From Caulochytrium protostelioides (lineage: Eukaryota > Chytridiomycota > Caulochytriomycetes > Caulochytriales > Caulochytriaceae), in the NCBI GenBank assembly GCA_003615045.1, contig ML014207.1:1-64000 (forward strand): DNA of 64,000 bases. Reading direction: 5' to 3'. The notes below the pieces were generated by a model that did no database searches, was not told where the DNA came from, and was given only the letters and a program-made list of their open reading frames with translations. This document shows, piece after piece, positions 1-10,429 of this stretch (positions are counted from its first letter, which is position 1; every line of letters starts with the position of its first letter). Position numbers and translations under genes: made by a program.

Positions 1-5
1 TGTCG

Positions 6-75
<70 letters not shown>

Positions 76-350
76 AGTGGGACTGGGAGTAGTAGTAGTA
101 GTAGTGGTGGTGGTGGTGGTGGTGGTAGGTGTCGTCGTAGGGGTAGGAGTAGGAGTAGGAGTTGGAGTGGTGGTGGTGGTGGTGGTGGTGGTGGTGGTGG
201 TGGTGGCAGTAGGTGGAGTCGTTGTCGTCGTCGTTGTCGTTGTCGTCGTCGTCGTCGTTGTAGTGGTGGTGGTAGGGGTCGTAGTCGTCGTCGTAGGAGT
301 AGTAGCGGTGGTGGTCGTGGGGATCGTAGTCATCGTCGTCGGCGTCGATA
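1..350. repeat. Trinucleotide repeats (GTC, GTA, GTG arrays)
   Basis: Long runs of TCG, GTA and GTG triplets. They keep one reading frame on the minus strand, where they encode Thr and Pro, so this looks like a coding microsatellite rather than non-coding satellite DNA. Confidence 0.85.
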
Positions 351-681
351 ATACAGATGTCACGGATGACGTGATCGCCGAAATGACAGAGCTCGTGGTC
401 ACCGAGGTTGATATGATCGTTGTCGTCGATGTAGCCATCGATGCCGAAGTTGTAGTGCGCAGCGTTGTGGTTGGGGTAGCGGTTGTCGTTCTCGTTGTCG
501 TCGTCGTACATGGTTGGCCGATGATCGGCGACAACAGGCATCCGATGGTGGTTATAACCGGCAATTCAAGGCCGCGTGGTTCTAACTCAACATGGTAGTT
601 GGCTGAATACGCCTCGATCTTGGCGATCAGTAGGCTGCTGATGAACAGCACTAGTACCAGCGGATGCTTTGAATATTTCAT
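1..681 (-). CDS. Putative secreted Thr-rich (mucin-like) protein, 3' end outside window
   Basis: On the minus strand an ATG at 679-681 opens a frame of 227 codons that stays open to the left edge. The first 25 or so residues look like a signal peptide: MKYSKHPLVLVLF, then a hydrophobic run ending near KIEAYS. A short unique stretch with two cysteines follows, ending near IIGQPC. The rest is almost entirely Thr with some Pro, Ser and Ala, encoded by ACG, ACC and ACT codons. This composition suits a heavily O-glycosylated wall or secreted protein. The plus-strand reading of the same DNA gives an implausible poly-Val protein. I see the signal peptide and the Thr tract directly; secretion and glycosylation are inferred. 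The 3' end, and any anchor or catalytic domain, lies outside the window. Confidence 0.6.
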
Positions 682-3180
682 GATTACTAAAACGATCTGG
701 CTCGGTGGATGATGGAAGAGAAACAAATCAGCAGAAATTGAAAGGCTCTAACAGAGTGCTGAGTGTGAAGAGCGTGGTGGTGGGTGGCTGTTCTTTGGGA
801 TGCATGGGTAGAAGCTCATGATGTAGAGCTGTTCATGCGTTGCCACAGGCATTTCTCGCTTTCTCATATACGTCTACCCATTTGGAGCGCACGATCAACT
901 CGACGGGATTCATCACTACAAGAGTCCGCAACAACAGCAGCGGCCCTCGTCATAGCACAGCGACTGATCCAGTGGAACCAACGAGCAGGAAACGTTTGTC
1001 ATGGAGGGCCAGCTGCGTCACCGTCATGGCGGGAATGGCAAGCCATCCTGCTGGGTAAGTGAACATATCACCACATGAGAGCAAGGCTGCCGCTTGACGA
1101 GCTGTTCCTAATGAAAAGACATATCGGGTCCAGGGGTTCATGTGTGGGCGTGAGGATCAAGCCTGGGTGGCTTTGATTCAATGGTTGGCTTCAAGCTCAT
1201 CCATCCGCATACGCGAAGCCATTCGCAGATGACCCAGCCGGCTGGTGGATCATAATTGCGGACCCCACCGCGTAGACACGGGGCTAGCCCCCGGAAGGAA
1301 GTCACGAGTCCACGCGAGATGTTCATGTGCTTTTCTTGAGATCACCTAGTGGTCGCACCTGGTGAGTGGGCTGTCATGTAATAGACCCGTTGGCCATGCC
1401 ATCATCCCCCGAGACCTAGACACACAAAGAACATGCGTTACACGAGTTTCATCAGGGTCTTGTCATGGGGGGCGACGCCTCGCTGTCGCCTCGCCCAAGC
1501 CCTAGATGGTCTGCGCGATGCAGCATGTCCGACCCCTTTCGTTTTGCCGACGATGGCTCATGCCTTCACTCCGTCAGAAGCCGATGTGGCAGGGGCCTCG
1601 TGATGACATCCACGGCGCTAACCCCTTCTGCTGGGTGAGAAGCCGTCCGATTGCTTCGAATTCCTCGAAATCGATCGCGCCGCCCGTCTCGAAGGACTTG
1701 GTCAGACCCCGAAACCTCCTGTTCCGCCACGAAAGGTGCGGTCTTTCCAAATCGCCCATGTTCTGCCAGACAGATGGACAGTCCCGACGTTCCAAGCCTA
1801 GAGCCATGAGACGGCGGGCGCGCCCCACGTCAACAACATCCCGACAACACGAATGTCAGGTTTGACCACAGATACTTGCCGTCTCAGACAAGCCGTGGTC
1901 TCGCTAAAAGTGTGTAAGGGAATATGTCTTCGGCGCGTTTCGACGCCTCGATGGCGTCTCATTCAGACATGCTCCTAGGTTAAGCCGCATGACAAGCCAT
2001 TCGCTTCAAGGTAAAAATGACTCATGGCTTCATTGATGGGGTCTCAAGACCGCTGCTCGATGAACACAGCACTGCAGCACCGTGGCTTTGAGTGTCCGCG
2101 GGCTGAGGACTTCCATTAATGATCGCATAAAAGCCAACGAGGGTGTCATGCCTGAGCAGATTAACGGCCTTCGTTCCCGCAGGCGAGCATACATGAGGCT
2201 GTGGCCACCAGGAGAAACGACCGTGACCCTAGCGCCCCCGAGTCCCGCCGCCCCGAGCCTCGAGCGGCTCAGAGGGTGACGCCATGACCGGCAAAGCCGG
2301 CCGGGGTTGGCCGTGCTTGGCGTTGTCGCTGCTTCGCTCCGCCCTTCCGCTGCGCGCCACGCGTGCGGTGATGTGCGTAACGTCACGCGGGTCCGACTCA
2401 CGGTGGGCCTTCGCTCTCCCCTAGCTTTCAAAGCCGTGGGACGTCCGCTTCCGCTTCCAATTTCCGATTCGGGGTCAGCCATGGGACGATGGGAGGGTGG
2501 CGATCGGGTCTGAGCGATCCGGCCGGGGGGCGGGGAGGGTCCGCCGCCGCCGCGCTCAGGTGTTGTGCACAGAACGGCCCCGCGCGCCTGTGTCAGGATG
2601 ACCTTCACCGCCGCCGCGGCCAGCATGTCATGTTGGCCGAAGGAGGATGTTCCGGGGCCTCCTCTCGTCACGATTGGCGCGCCGTCATGCGGGTACCTGT
2701 CGAGCTTGACCGAGCCGAACAGAACGGAGCGTTGCCCTTCGTGACGTGACTGCTCACGAAACCCGATGGCGAAACCGCGAACATTGGATGGGTAACCACG
2801 GCCTCCCGTGGCACTGGGGGCCTTGGCCGGGGACGAAGGAAACAAATCCGCGATGATTCGGCTATGATTCGGCTATGATTCGACAATGATTCGATAATTC
2901 TTCGGTCAATGGAGTCAATGGAACGACCGATGAATTCGCCGAATCACGCAGGCCGGGCGCCGAGCTCGCCTATCCGGCCGGTCCCCCATCCACCCCGCGT
3001 CGTTTGGAGATCACACTCAGCACTGCACCGCCACCGAATGATGGTGTAGAAAAAAAAAAGGAAAAGAAACAAAGCGTGTTCAAATGTCTACGTGATGGGA
3101 TTTTATAAGTATGGGGGTTCATGGGTGGATGATGCCAAAGCATTTTCACTCATCACGCTCAAGCGGACAAAAGCGCCTAT
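682..3180. other. Gene-poor region, no supported gene
   Basis: About 2.5 kb with only short overlapping frames of biased composition and no recognisable domain. The longest (2030-2845, minus) is Arg/Pro/Gly-rich and low in complexity. Four tandem 11-bp units lie at 2853-2896. The last 100 bases probably hold the 3' untranslated region of the zinc-finger gene. Confidence 0.6.
2853..2896. repeat. 11-bp tandem repeat, four units
   Basis: Units of ATGATTCGGCT at 2853, 2864, 2875 and 2886. The first two are identical and the last two diverge at their 3' ends. Confidence 0.85.
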
Positions 3181-4581
3181 TTAAAAGCTGGTCGAGTTGT
3201 AGCACGCCGTGCCGGGTCTTGTGACATGGCGCTTGAGCGCATCCTGACGCGCAAAGACCTTTTCGCAACGGTCGCACGTAAATGGTCGGGAGCATGTGTG
3301 CACTGAGCCCATATGGCGCTTGAGGTCGTGGTGCCGACGGAACGACGCGTCGCACCCGTCTTCCTGGCACGCAAACGGTTTGTCCGGATTGTGCGTGCGC
3401 AAGTGGCTCTTTAGGTTGAGCGGCGTCATAAACATCTTGTCGCACCCGGGCATCGAGCAGGGGATGTGTGCCAACAACGGTTTGATGTGGCGCCCGCTCT
3501 CCATGTCCGCGCGGTGCTTCTGGCGCAGTTCTTCCGCCGTCGGCAACGTCTTCTTGGACTTGGAGACCTTCGGCGCGCCGAGAACCCGCATCGCGCGGCG
3601 GGTCTTGAGGCGCGGCTGGGAGGAGCCGCTGGCATTGAATCCGCCATACTCTCTGCGTGAGGGCGACGAAGAAGAGAACGGTGCGGTGTTGACCGTGTTC
3701 ATGGCAGGATCCTCGAGGCCGAGACTGAGGCCGTGGAAGGAAAGCAGCGAATCGGCTCGGGCCATGCCGTCACCGTGAGGGGGATGGTGCGAGGACGCGT
3801 GATGCACGGGTGCCTGCGGATCGTAGGGGCCATTCATGGACATGGCACCGTTCGTGTTTGCAAAGCAGTTTACCGTGTCGGCGGAGGGCCCGCTCGTCGC
3901 CCAAAACAACTCGCCCGACGTATGCCCCGAGTTCCCGCCATGCGGCGGCTGCGCGGTATGGTTGGCCTGCGGTGTCATCTGCGCGGAGTGGAAGTGAGTG
4001 AGGTAGTTGGCATGGTTCTGCTGTGGGGAGGTGTGCGGCGAGTACATGCCGTCGTGGAGGGCCAGGTCGGCGTGGGCTGAGGGCCCGCCCGTGGGCGGCG
4101 AAAGATAAGCACTGGCACCATCTTGGAGCACGTTGAGACGGTGGTTCTGGAACATAAGCATAGCGGCTTGAGCGGCATGGGCCGAGTCCATGCCCTCGGG
4201 CAAGAAGGCTGGAATCATCTCCGGCGAGAGCTGGCCCATGGCGTGGCTGACCTGCGTCGCATATACGTGCTGGACGGAGTTCTGGAACCCAGTCTCCGAG
4301 ACGCCTGAGGAGCGCGACGGCGTCAGGGACTCGCAGGATGCCGAGTGCGTCATGTAGCCGCCACCCGTCTTATAATCCGATGAGTTCGGCGCGGCCGCGA
4401 GGCCCATGTTCAGGCCGCCATGAAGGCCGATGTCGAAGTGGCGCGGCATCGGCTTGTAGTCGCTCGGCCCGGCGTTGACCGTGCCAGGGCCCGCGGGCAG
4501 CGACGCCGGGGGGTCCAAGTCGATGCCGATGAGACCCACGTTCGCCATGGCTTGTGGCACAAAGAAACTGTTGACCTCCAT
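3181..4581 (-). CDS. C2H2 zinc-finger transcription factor
   Basis: A protein of 466 residues if translation starts at the ATG at 4579-4581 (MEVNSFFVP). The frame stays open upstream to 4779, but that part is Arg/Ser-rich and unlike the rest, and a TAG-like 3' splice site lies just before this ATG, so a leader intron is possible. The first 300 residues are low-complexity, rich in His, Ser, Asn and Gln, as in fungal activation domains. Three C2H2-type fingers close the protein: CSMPGCDKMF with HLRTH, CQEDGCDASF with HMGSVH, and CDRCEKVFARQDALKRH, whose last ligand seems to be Cys. This layout resembles fungal Crz1/FlbC-type regulators. A nuclear DNA-binding role is well supported; targets are unknown. 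Confidence 0.85.
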   Translation of the reverse strand: MEVNSFFVPQAMANVGLIGIDLDPPASLPAGPGTVNAGPSDYKPMPRHFDIGLHGGLNMGLAAAPNSSDYKTGGGYMTHSASCESLTPSRSSGVSETGFQNSVQHVYATQVSHAMGQLSPEMIPAFLPEGMDSAHAAQAAMLMFQNHRLNVLQDGASAYLSPPTGGPSAHADLALHDGMYSPHTSPQQNHANYLTHFHSAQMTPQANHTAQPPHGGNSGHTSGELFWATSGPSADTVNCFANTNGAMSMNGPYDPQAPVHHASSHHPPHGDGMARADSLLSFHGLSLGLEDPAMNTVNTAPFSSSSPSRREYGGFNASGSSQPRLKTRRAMRVLGAPKVSKSKKTLPTAEELRQKHRADMESGRHIKPLLAHIPCSMPGCDKMFMTPLNLKSHLRTHNPDKPFACQEDGCDASFRRHHDLKRHMGSVHTCSRPFTCDRCEKVFARQDALKRHVTRPGTACYNSTSF

Positions 4582-7073
4582 CGTCCTAGCAGATGACAGG
4601 GACGGCAGGGTCCGGGAAGGCGATCGGCTAATCACCCGGCAACGCCACCAGGCGGCGGGAGCACAAAAGAAGCGAAAAGAAGGCGAAACACGTGGCACGA
4701 CGATGGCGCAGCAGCGACTTGCGGCCGACGGGTGGCGCGTGGTCGGGCAGAGTGCAGAGAACAATGCACGCAAACTCAAAGGAGTCCTTCCGTCAGGAGC
4801 ACGCCGTGGGAGTCGGATGTGCAGGGACTAAACAACGAAGGCGAACAGGGGTATGATGCGCAAACAACGACGAGTGCCGGATGCGGAACTGAAGACGGGG
4901 GTCGTTAAACCCAAGAAAAGGAAGCGAATGTGACCAACGCAACGGGCCAACGGTTGACGGCAACGCAAAAAAAAAAACGACCCGACTCGGTAGGGAGAGC
5001 AGATCACGTTTCGGCCGAAATGTGAGACGTCACGGATGCGAAGTTGAAGATGAAGGGCATCCCAGTCCGACGATGACCGACCCAAGCATGCGCTACGAGC
5101 AAACCAGATATCCTTCACGAATGGAACACATGCGATGGACATGGTCCACCACGAGACAGGCGAACTGCAGACGACATTAAAACCGATGCACGATTATGAC
5201 CATTGGCATGTCCGCTGCCGCTGATGACGCATCGGTAATGGTCGGTCCTCGAAGGTCGCTATCGACGACGTCGACAACCCATGACCAGATGGTTCGATGC
5301 CTAGCGATCCAACGTGATGCGATGCAATGCGATGCGATGCGATAGGCCGGCGTGACATGCGCGTTTCCCTTCTTCGCCGTGTGCGTGCGAGAGACGCAAA
5401 AACTTGCCAGGTGACTCGTGCGATGTAGAGAAAACCTATATATAGAATTCTTCTGTCCTCTGCCAGCCAGATTCCTCCATGGGCCCCAAGATGGATGGCT
5501 GGTGCCGGGCGATGTCGGCGCGGTCCGACCCGGGCCCAACACCCTGCCGAGAAAGGTGGAATTTTGGCGTCGCCAGAATTTGACAATGTCGTTCATCATG
5601 GGGCTGTGAGATGCAGGAGACGCGGAATACAGCCAGAATCCAGCCAAGTTCAGGCGCGTCGGCCGGCCTTCTCTCGCTTCTTTGAGTGCCGTCCCTTCCA
5701 CGACCGCGAAAACGTTGACGATTGGCACCGCGTTAGAAAATGCAGTCTGGCCTGGAGTCCCCTCACCTTCTCGTTTGTTCAAGCGAGCGGGCTTGCGGCC
5801 GTGGTTTCGCTCATATAGAGTCATCACCCGTGATGCTCGATGCATTCGATCAGGCTCAGCGCCTTTGTCATCTCGTATGCGCCCACAGTTCAGGCCGCTC
5901 GTCCTGTTCACTCGCTGGCTGCGTCGTTGCTTTAGACTGCCGAATTCACCGGGGGTTCACTCTGTTTGTCGTCGACGTTTGTTATCGATTGAATGAGCGG
6001 CATCAAACCAGAATCGCGTCGCGTCGTGTCGTGCGACGTGCCATGCCATGCCATGCCCTGACAGGCGTGCGTGCAAGGAGAGAGATCACGCGAGCGTTCA
6101 TCCGGCCCTCCGGTTCATGCAGGCGCGGTATGCCCTGAGGGATCAACACGACATGCGGCCGTGCGGCCGTCGCCAGTGTGACGGGAACCAAGTCGGTGCG
6201 GGCGTTGGGAGGTGATTCCAAACAAGCCCTCACCTTTTCCCGGCGATGAGGCTCCCGAACGCTGAGGGGACCGGCATCGCCCATGCCAGCCCACCCCCGA
6301 TGCCGGTGTGGCCCCCGCATCTGTCGGAGTTATCACCTCTTCCGCCAACACCAATGAGCATCCGCACCCAAGCACGCGATCGAGCGGTCAATCGGGGTTG
6401 GGGGCACGCCAGTTGCGACCCACAACAAACTGAGGGCGACGAATGGCCCATCACCACAGCGATCGATGGGTGAGACGGAGACGGGACAGCGAGCCCGCGA
6501 GTTGCGCATCGCATGACGCGGGCTCGCTTTCCCGTGGCGCGACGCGCAAGCCAGATCGTGTGCCGGGGAGACAGCGGCACACGACAGCCCCTGGGTGGCA
6601 TACTCGCGCGTGAGAGTGAGCGGCACCTGTCGTGCTGACATCGCTAGGCCCCCCACATCCCCGGCCCATAGCGGAAATGCCATCAGGGCACGTGGTGGTC
6701 GCGACTCGACAGACGACGCGCCAAGAGATCCGGACCCGCTCAGCCACATTGCGCGCCGAACGAGATGAGAACGAGAAGGCAGCACCCGAGTCCCTGACGG
6801 CTTCCGCTGTTGCGCTGGCGCCTAGCTGGCCAGCCTGGAAACGGAGGCCCTGCATCATCCTAGGTCATTCCATATCATGGTGGGTCGTTTCGTTACGGTG
6901 CCACGCGCGAGTCTGGCAAACGAGGCCTGCTGGGGGGGATGGCGATCGGGAGCGACCAGCGTGTGTGTGTGTGTGTGATGGAGGCGGTCTATTTATATAA
7001 GGTCGGATTTCCTGACTCAACACGCACACCAATCTTCGGTGGTGCCCCCTAGGGGTCCCCCGAGCATTTTGGT
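4582..7073. other. Intergenic region, no supported gene
   Basis: About 2.5 kb upstream of the zinc-finger gene. No frame shows a conserved domain. Features seen are a run of GATGC pentamers at 5318-5345, GCCATGCCATGCCATGCC near 6040-6056, a GT dinucleotide run at 6960-6977 and TATA-like elements near 5438 and 6990. The first few hundred bases should hold the zinc-finger gene's promoter and leader. Confidence 0.55.
5318..5345. repeat. GATGC pentamer repeat
   Basis: Repeated GATGC/GCGAT pentamers in an intergenic position. The same pentamer (read as GCATC) recurs upstream of the ETF-QO gene near 59056-59112. Confidence 0.8.
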
Positions 7074-8190
7074 TCAGTGTCGGATGACTTGGCCGACCAC
7101 AGACCACAACCTGGTTTGCTCTAGGTTGCGGCACAACGCTATCGGTCTGTCCGGTAAGGCCAGACAGCATCGGAGGTTCAACGCGGCATGGAGGTCGCGG
7201 TTCACCAACTTGCTGTGGGTGGCTTCATTGCCGTTGGTAGCTTGATACCACAGCAACCCTCGAATCACGGTTCCCTGGCGCCGGTGTGGACCGGGTTTCA
7301 GGACTACATGCGTCTGGGCATACACCCGGATCTTGCCGACCAGGGGGGCCGGCGTCGGCTCAGTGGAGGAAGCACCCGCGCGAGCACGGCGGGGCGGGTT
7401 GACCCGCGTCGGCGCCGTCGAGCGAGCGCTCGCCCCCGGCGGGAAGACGCGAGAGATCGGCACTTTCGTGGGGTCCCGGCTTTTCACCTTGGTCAGGATC
7501 TCGTTCATCTCGGCATGCACCTGGGTCGTCCGGAACTCGTCGACCAGGATGATGCGAAACGGCTGGGCACACGCCTGGTACGCGCGATACTGTTGGAAAG
7601 GCGACCTCGCCTTCGCCGCCGGGGGCAAACTGGGAGGCGCCATAGGCGATCACCACTTCAGCGACGACGGGCGCCATCGCCGTGGCCACCTCCTAGGCGA
7701 CGCGGTTCATGAACTAGGCAAACACGCGCTGCTTGCCGCTAGACAATCGCAGGCGCTGGCTGGGCGCTTGTTTGTCCACCGCGATGCCCAGCACGTGGCA
7801 GTGCGCAGCCACCGTCTGCATCATTAGCGGCCACCGCTCCACGGCGGGCAGGTCCTGACGCGGCTTCCGGCCGCAGATTCCGTGCAACATCCAAAGGCGT
7901 TGGGGGTCCGTCAGGCCGTTGGCCGCCTGGAAGACGCGCAGGTACTGCTTGACCTGCGCCTCGAAGCTGAACTGGAAGTGTTTGACAGATTGGTCTTGAA
8001 CTTGGTCGCGCCGGCGACGTAAATGTTGGTGTCGCCGAGGTGGCGCTGCTTCGGCAGTCTGGCGGCCAGCTGCGGGTAGTCCCGATAGTAGTCACGCACG
8101 TAAGGGTCTAGCTTCCTGGCGCTCGCGCCGCCCAGCATGAGTTGCTGATAGAGGCTCCCTTCCCCCTCTACGTTGGAAGCTTCATTTTGA
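7074..8190 (-). pseudogene. Decayed Fanzor (eukaryotic TnpB-like) RNA-guided nuclease gene
   Basis: The minus strand carries, in order, pieces of one protein in shifting frames. First comes a helical segment (LDPYVRDYYRDYPQL, 8100-7990). Then, after a frame change near 7985, comes KHFQFSFEAQVKQYLRVF, then AEVVIAYGASQFAPGGEGEV, then, after a further frame change near 7600, FRIILVDEFRTTQVH, VIRGLLWYQ and VNRDLHAALNLRCC. The FAPGG, DEFRTT, RGLLWY and NRDxxAALN motifs are those I associate with Fanzor1/TnpB RuvC-like domains; the Asp in NRD would be the last catalytic acid. Two in-frame stops (7714-7716 and 7693-7695) and at least two frameshifts break it, and the usual zinc-ribbon cysteines after DEFRTT are missing. 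No start or N-terminal domain is visible beyond 8190. It is a relic, not a working nuclease. Confidence 0.75.
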
Positions 8191-8678
8191 GCCTACATCG
8201 TTTGAGCCTACATCGTTTCAGTGTCGCTATGATGCGATCATGTTACAAGGACTTTCTTGTTTGACCGTTTTTGACCGGCCGCTCTCCGTCGCAAGGTGCA
8301 AGGGCATCTTATTTACAATATGACTAGAGTGTGGCCCAAGTGACGCCGGCGCTTATTATACATGTTCAGGATCCTGTGTGGGCGAAGCCACAACGTAATC
8401 AATCATCAGCAGGTTAAGAGACGTGAAATTCTAGTCTAAAGTAATTTTTAGACATGTAATTTGGAAGGCTCTTTCGTGAGCGGCTTGGAAATGAGATGCT
8501 CGGATCTCCATGCGTTGTTGCTGCAAGCTCATGCATGACGGAAGGGCGACGAGCCTCGAAACAGAACGGAGCCTCTATAGTGCACGTCACTAGACAAAAA
8601 CGCGGACCGTCACGATGACGAAACGCGTGCCATCAAACAGGAGCATCCGAAGACCTTTGTTAGCGACACTAAGCTCCA
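8191..8678. other. Intergenic region between Fanzor relic and F-BAR gene
   Basis: No coding signal. A 15-bp direct repeat (GAGCCTACATCGTTT) occurs twice in tandem near 8191-8221 beside the 5' end of the Fanzor relic. It could be an end of the former element, but no matching copy was found on the other side. Confidence 0.5.
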
Positions 8679-10429
8679 TCAAGCGCCATCGCAGAAATTG
8701 GACGGGAACAGCCCGACCCGACGCCGCCCATCGGCCTCGACGGCAATGCCTTCCCACCAACCGTCAGCATTCTTAGCGATCACTGGAATGCTCTGGCCCT
8801 TCACCAGCGTCAGCTCTTCCGGCGCCTGCGCCGCGTAGTCGTACAGCGCCCGCACCGTGCACAGGACGTCCACCGTCTCGGGCACATTGTACGGATCATA
8901 GGTATACCCGGCGTCCGGGGCTGCGGCAGCGCCCCCGAGGGCCGCGCCAGAAACCGCGCTCGACTCGGACGGCACCACGGCCGACGGACCCGCCAGCGCG
9001 CCGCCGCTACCGCCCACGCTCGCACTGCCGCCCAGCGGGCCGGCGTTCGCGATTCCGCCCCCGCCCGACAGCGAGGCCACCGAGCTCTGGGCCGCGTCGT
9101 AGCCGCCGCCGAGGGACGCCCCCGCGGGAACCGCCGTCGGGGCGGGCGCGAGGCCGTTGGAGCCAGGCAGGCTCTCGGCACGGCCGCCGTAGCCGTAGGG
9201 CGGCATGGCGGCGCCGCCCGGGCCGAGACTCGGCGCGACAGACGGCGGCGCGCCGGCGTTGTAGGCCATCTCAGCGGCATGGTAGGACGTCGAGGCGGCC
9301 GCGCCGGCGCCGGCCCGGTCGGGCCCGAGGTCTTGGGAGCCAGCGCCATAGCTGCTGACAGGCGCCGAGATGGCCGGGTGATTTGGAGGCTGAGAGGGCC
9401 GCGCAAAGGCCGAGGCGGTGGAAGCGTTGGCATACTGGTGCGGAACAGGCACCTGGCTGCCGGTCATCTGGCTCGAGAGGAAGGTCATGAGATCCTTGCT
9501 GATGTCGCACTTCTCGAGCGAGGAGCGGATGTGCTCGCAGGCCTCGTCGTCGGCGACGCAGACGGTGGAGAAGAGGTTGGCGTAGGTCCACAGGTGCGAG
9601 CGGATGTAGTCGATGCGCTTCTCCTCAAGCACCTGGCACTCGCGACACGCGGCGGTCCAGTCCTCGACCCATTTCTGGTGCAGCTCGTGGAGCTTCTCGG
9701 TGCCGCCCAAGTATTCCTGGTCCGCGCCGCGGGCCGCGAGCTGGGCCTTCTCCATCTTGATCCGGGTCTTGTCGTTCGCGTTGGCCATCCCGCCGGCTTG
9801 GAGCCGCGCGACATCGGCGGCGCGCGCATCCGAGCGCTCCTTCATCTTGAAGACGGCCACTTCCTGAGCGTGCTTGGCCTTCATTTGCTTCTCGACCTGG
9901 GTATGGTGGGATTTGCGGATCGCGCGCTGCTGCGCCATGAACTCCGCCGTCGGCGCCGCGAGCTGGGTCTTAATGTCGACGGCCAGCCCACCGTGTGCTT
10001 TGGCCGAGGTTTCCAGCTCGTTTTTGACGACCTCAAGACTCTCGCGTAATGTGCCGATCTCTTCCTTGATCGTGAAAGTCTTCGCGAGCTTGACGAGTTT
10101 CTTTGAGTATTCTTCTTCGATCAAAGCGCGCTCGTTGAACAGCGACAAGATCTGATCCGTGATGTGTTTGCCCTGGCGCATGCGCGCCATTAACACATCG
10201 AGACCGCGATCGCCCTCGCCCTACATGGCCGCCCATAGGATCATACCGCAACCAACAACAAAATAAAAAGATGACGGTGAGCACCACATGGCCATCACCA
10301 TCCCATGTCAGGTCCATGACAGCGGCTGCGGCAGACGGATTGTGCGTTAGGAGGAGCACGCCATCATCTTACCCAGAAGGCGGTCGAAAAGTCGGGTTTG
10401 ACATCAAGGGCCTCAGTAGGGCCAGACAT
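8679..10429 (-). CDS. F-BAR and SH3 domain protein, PSTPIP/Cdc15/Imp2 family
   Basis: Two exons: 10429-10373 (19 codons, MSGPTEALDVKPDFSTAFW) and 10220-8679, separated by a 152-nt GTAAGA...TAG intron. The junction restores FWGEGDRGLDVLMARMRQG, the conserved opening of F-BAR domains, which fixes the start. The product is 532 residues: an F-BAR domain (about 10-270) rich in charged coiled-coil helices, a Gly/Ala/Ser/Pro-rich linker (about 275-465), and a C-terminal SH3 domain (about 468-530) with ALYDY, the Trp pair of DGWWEG and GLFPSNF. Family members bend the plasma membrane and recruit formins, WASP and myosin to the cytokinetic ring or endocytic sites. Domain assignment is firm; the exact orthologue (Cdc15, Imp2 or Hof1) is not settled. 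Confidence 0.9.
10221..10372 (-). other. Intron of the F-BAR gene
   Basis: Donor GTAAGA at 10372 and acceptor TAG at 10221, phase 0. Splicing joins the Trp of AFW to GEGDRGLD. Confidence 0.85.

Noticed and set aside
77-598. Plus-strand 173-codon poly-Val frame
   Set aside because: It is the shadow of the Thr-rich minus-strand frame through trinucleotide repeats; the minus frame has a signal peptide and natural composition.
2030-2845. 271-codon minus frame in the gene-poor left region
   Set aside because: Composition is Arg/Pro/Gly/Ser-rich, there is no domain or signal, and plus-strand frames overlap it equally well.
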